Below, in pieces: positions 61,551 to 64,000 of a stretch of 64,000 nt of DNA. Position 1 is the stretch's first letter. Each line of letters opens with the position of its first letter. Origin of the DNA: Seriola aureovittata (lineage: Eukaryota; Chordata; Actinopteri; Carangiformes; Carangidae); contig NC_079375.1 of NCBI RefSeq assembly GCF_021018895.1, positions 20,601,492-20,665,491 on the forward strand, read 5' to 3'. A program made the position numbers and the translations under genes. Below the pieces are notes generated by a model that was not told where the DNA came from, ran no database searches, and worked only from the letters and a program-made list of their open reading frames with translations.

Positions 61551-64000
61551 GTAAGTATTGATTTTTCCAACCCTCCATCTGTGCAACCATGTATCCATCC
61601 ATGCATACATTACACAGCCACTCATGATTTCTCTGCCTCTGAAATTCTGCATCTCGCCTCTAAAGTTTACAGCCTGAATTCTGCAGTTTGCACAGTTAAC
61701 TGTAAATTTTGTAACGTTTGCCTTCCCTCCTGTTTCCTCCCCAACCAAGATGCAATGAGAATACAGTGAGGCAGCGAGTGCAGCATGTCTGTGCGGTTGT
61801 CGGTGACTCATAAACAGATGACTGTACTGTACACAACAGACCGCTATCCGGCAGGACACACTGCAGAGAGGGAGATGATGTGTCTGTTGGAACAGAGACA
61901 GGGGGAGAAGGACAATGTGTTGTGTGTGTTTGCTAGAGAGAGTTCGGATGATGGAGACAGAGAGTTGAAGACTGATGCAGAGTTTAGCAGGCAGAGCAGG
62001 AAGAGGGGGGGGAGGAGGTGTTCACACCAGGAGTAATTTAGACTCTAGAGTGAATGGAAACATGGACAAGAGGAGGAAGGATACAGATCTGACGGAGAGG
62101 CCCATCTGTTTCTCCTCTATGCCACCGGTGTTTATGACTGGGCAGGCAGACCAGATCATTTACTTTGACATTGTCCAACCGGAGCTCAGAGGCCAAGTTA
62201 CATCCTGGATGCCAAAATGTTCCTGCTGTGACTGGCCTCACATCATCACATAATGTAAACATATTATAAAACTTTTCCAACAAAGGTCATTTCTCACTTT
62301 TTATGAGTGAGAATTCAGTCCAGTTTAATAGCCATTAATGTCAGCAGTGCTTAATGGTGATTTTCTACTTTCATGCCTGCAGTGATTTTTGTTAATAGCA
62401 AATACATTTTTCAAAATTGGGCAAAACCTTCAATTAATAGCAACTAAAATGCTATTTTCTGCTAGCTGGGATGTTTGTTGAGGCTTCTTTAATGTTTAAA
62501 CAGTTTTTGTATTTCAGTGTGCTGTAACAGACACTAATAATACTGTTCAACAGCCTCCATGCATGCAGTGATCAATAGCTGCTGTAGTTTTTCCCATAGC
62601 CAAAGATGCATGTGAGCATTTTTTATTTTAGTCTGTTGATAACAATCTCACATACTTATAGAAAAATATATTAGACTCAGTGATCGAACGATTAAATCCT
62701 GGATTCATTTCCATCATTGTCCCTGGTGTTAATTCCAACCTTTATAGAGATTAATTAATTAATTAGACAAAAAAAAAAGATAAATGCAGTTCTGCTGTGT
62801 TACTCCACTCAACACCCTCGAGTATCCATCTACCATCTTTGATTCAGATTCTATAGACACTTAATAATTAAAACTTTTTTTTTTCCTTTTGGCTCCTAGA
62901 TTCAATAATTCAGGCACCACATGAAACCATGCTGTTAGAGCTTCTCTTCTAAAGCCGTCTCATTTATATTACCTTCTTCAAAAAGGCCCTTTGGAGGTAT
63001 CCCAGAGAACAGTGGAGTTGTTTAGGCTCTGCAGCCAAGAAAAGGCCTTTCATCTTCATTGAAAAACACCCACTCCACCTCTGTTTGACACTGGAGCTAC
63101 GCTACCTCCATTTGAGACTCATTGTTTTACGTTTCATCACAGTTCCTGTCCTTTTATGACCACATTCCTGCACACATGACAAATCCCAGGTTTCTAAATT
63201 TACCGATGTTTTGAATTCTAAAAATAACGACATCCTTGTCCTATTCCTGGGTTTATACAAGTGTACACTCGAAGTAAATCAGCACTTATTTCCTTTTCCT
63301 AATGCCATTTGGATCACGGACAAGAGATCAATGAAGAGATAGAATTTCATGTCTAGATGTCAGAGGTGCTATCAGTACAGAATTGATAATTAATTCAGCA
63401 GCGTCGTCGCAGTGGCTAGTGCGACATATTGACAACAGACTTGTCCGAGTCGTTGGAACGGAGTTGTGTTTTGCCAGATTTCATTTTCATCCATTTCTTT
63501 GAGACAGGAAGAGTGTGTCCTTAGAAAGACAGGCACAATAAATCAGGCAAAGTGTGTTTCCTAGAAGGAGCAGGCGAGTCAGCAGAGCTGTGTTTACCGA
63601 CTATCAGATAGGAAGTCAGACTCCTGTCTGTGGTTTCTTCCGTTCACTCTTTCCTCTCCTCTCTCACTCAGAAACTTTTGTAGTCTCGTCTTCTTTGCAG
63701 TTTACGCATGTCATTCTTTGCTCTCTTCTGTTAGCGTCTTTCACTTTCACTGGAAAGAGGATGTGGGATGTGGGATGTTGTCTGTTGTCTTCTTCTCCCT
63801 TTCTGTCTCAGATCATTAGCTCTCCACCTCATATGACACCACTCTGTCTCACTTCACTCACTCATTAACTTGAATTTTATCGTTTTTCCTGTTGACCTTT
63901 CATCTCCAACAGAACCCACAACATTTTCTAATTTCAGAGAGAAGCACTCTGTCCATGACAAACAGCCAATTTGGACTTGAATTGTCGTACTTTTCTTTGG
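61551..64000 (+). other. pde4b intron (runs off the window)
   Basis: Sequence after the PDE4B1-type exon donor. I looked for the next PDE4B1 exon (mammalian NVKDYFECSL) and did not find it. Open frames at 61785-62253 and 63554-63868 show no known protein content. Confidence 0.55.

Noticed and set aside
61785..62283. Open frames after the pde4b exon
   Set aside because: Overlapping frames on both strands without domain content or splice consistency; intronic noise.

Overview
This window is animal nuclear DNA, almost certainly from a ray-finned (probably percomorph) fish. Its protein-coding genes are split by GT-AG introns. Non-coding DNA is AT-rich and full of (CA/TG)n tracts. Several dispersed repeats have a typical teleost look: Tc1 relics, a tRNA-derived SINE, MITE-like elements and an 'AGCATGTTAGCAT' family. 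No bacterial or viral gene organisation is present. Every gene was assembled by hand by joining exons with consistent reading phase; no alignment or database search was run.

Layout. (1) 1-2276, plus: the end of lrp8 (ApoER2), with half of the membrane helix, the NPVY tail and the stop. (2) 7567-15411, minus: a complete nine-exon kank4-like gene (889 codons), convergent with lrp8. (3) 15412-27660: a 12 kb gene-poor stretch holding dispersed repeats, including a 1.2 kb terminal-inverted-repeat element that carries a minisatellite. (4) 27818-31382, plus: complete angptl3 (seven exons, 477 aa) with a TATA box and an HNF1-like site. (5) 33312-41479, plus: complete pgm1 (11 exons, 564 aa) whose introns hold two broken Tc1 copies and a 1.1 kb foldback element. 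(6) 43160-44768, plus: complete leprot (four exons, 131 aa). (7) About 48.8 kb to the window end, plus: the 5' part of pde4b, with a likely CpG-rich promoter and leader exon, a leader exon at 51.7 kb and the PDE4B1-type first coding exon at 61.5 kb. The gene continues past the window.

The gene order is the teleost equivalent of human 1p32-p31 (LRP8, KANK4, ANGPTL3, PGM1, LEPROT, PDE4B), strongly compacted. DOCK7 around angptl3 and LEPR between leprot and pde4b, both expected from mammals, were not seen. The genes do not form an operon or pathway. Their products act in lipoprotein/reelin reception, cytoskeletal adhesion control, lipase inhibition, sugar-phosphate metabolism, receptor trafficking and cAMP breakdown. 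I found no convincing novel biochemical system. The most unusual items are structural: the minisatellite-bearing transposon, the two foldback elements, and several gene-model oddities (angptl3 without the mammalian cleavage site, lrp8 with a short His-rich tail, pgm1 with only one type of first exon).
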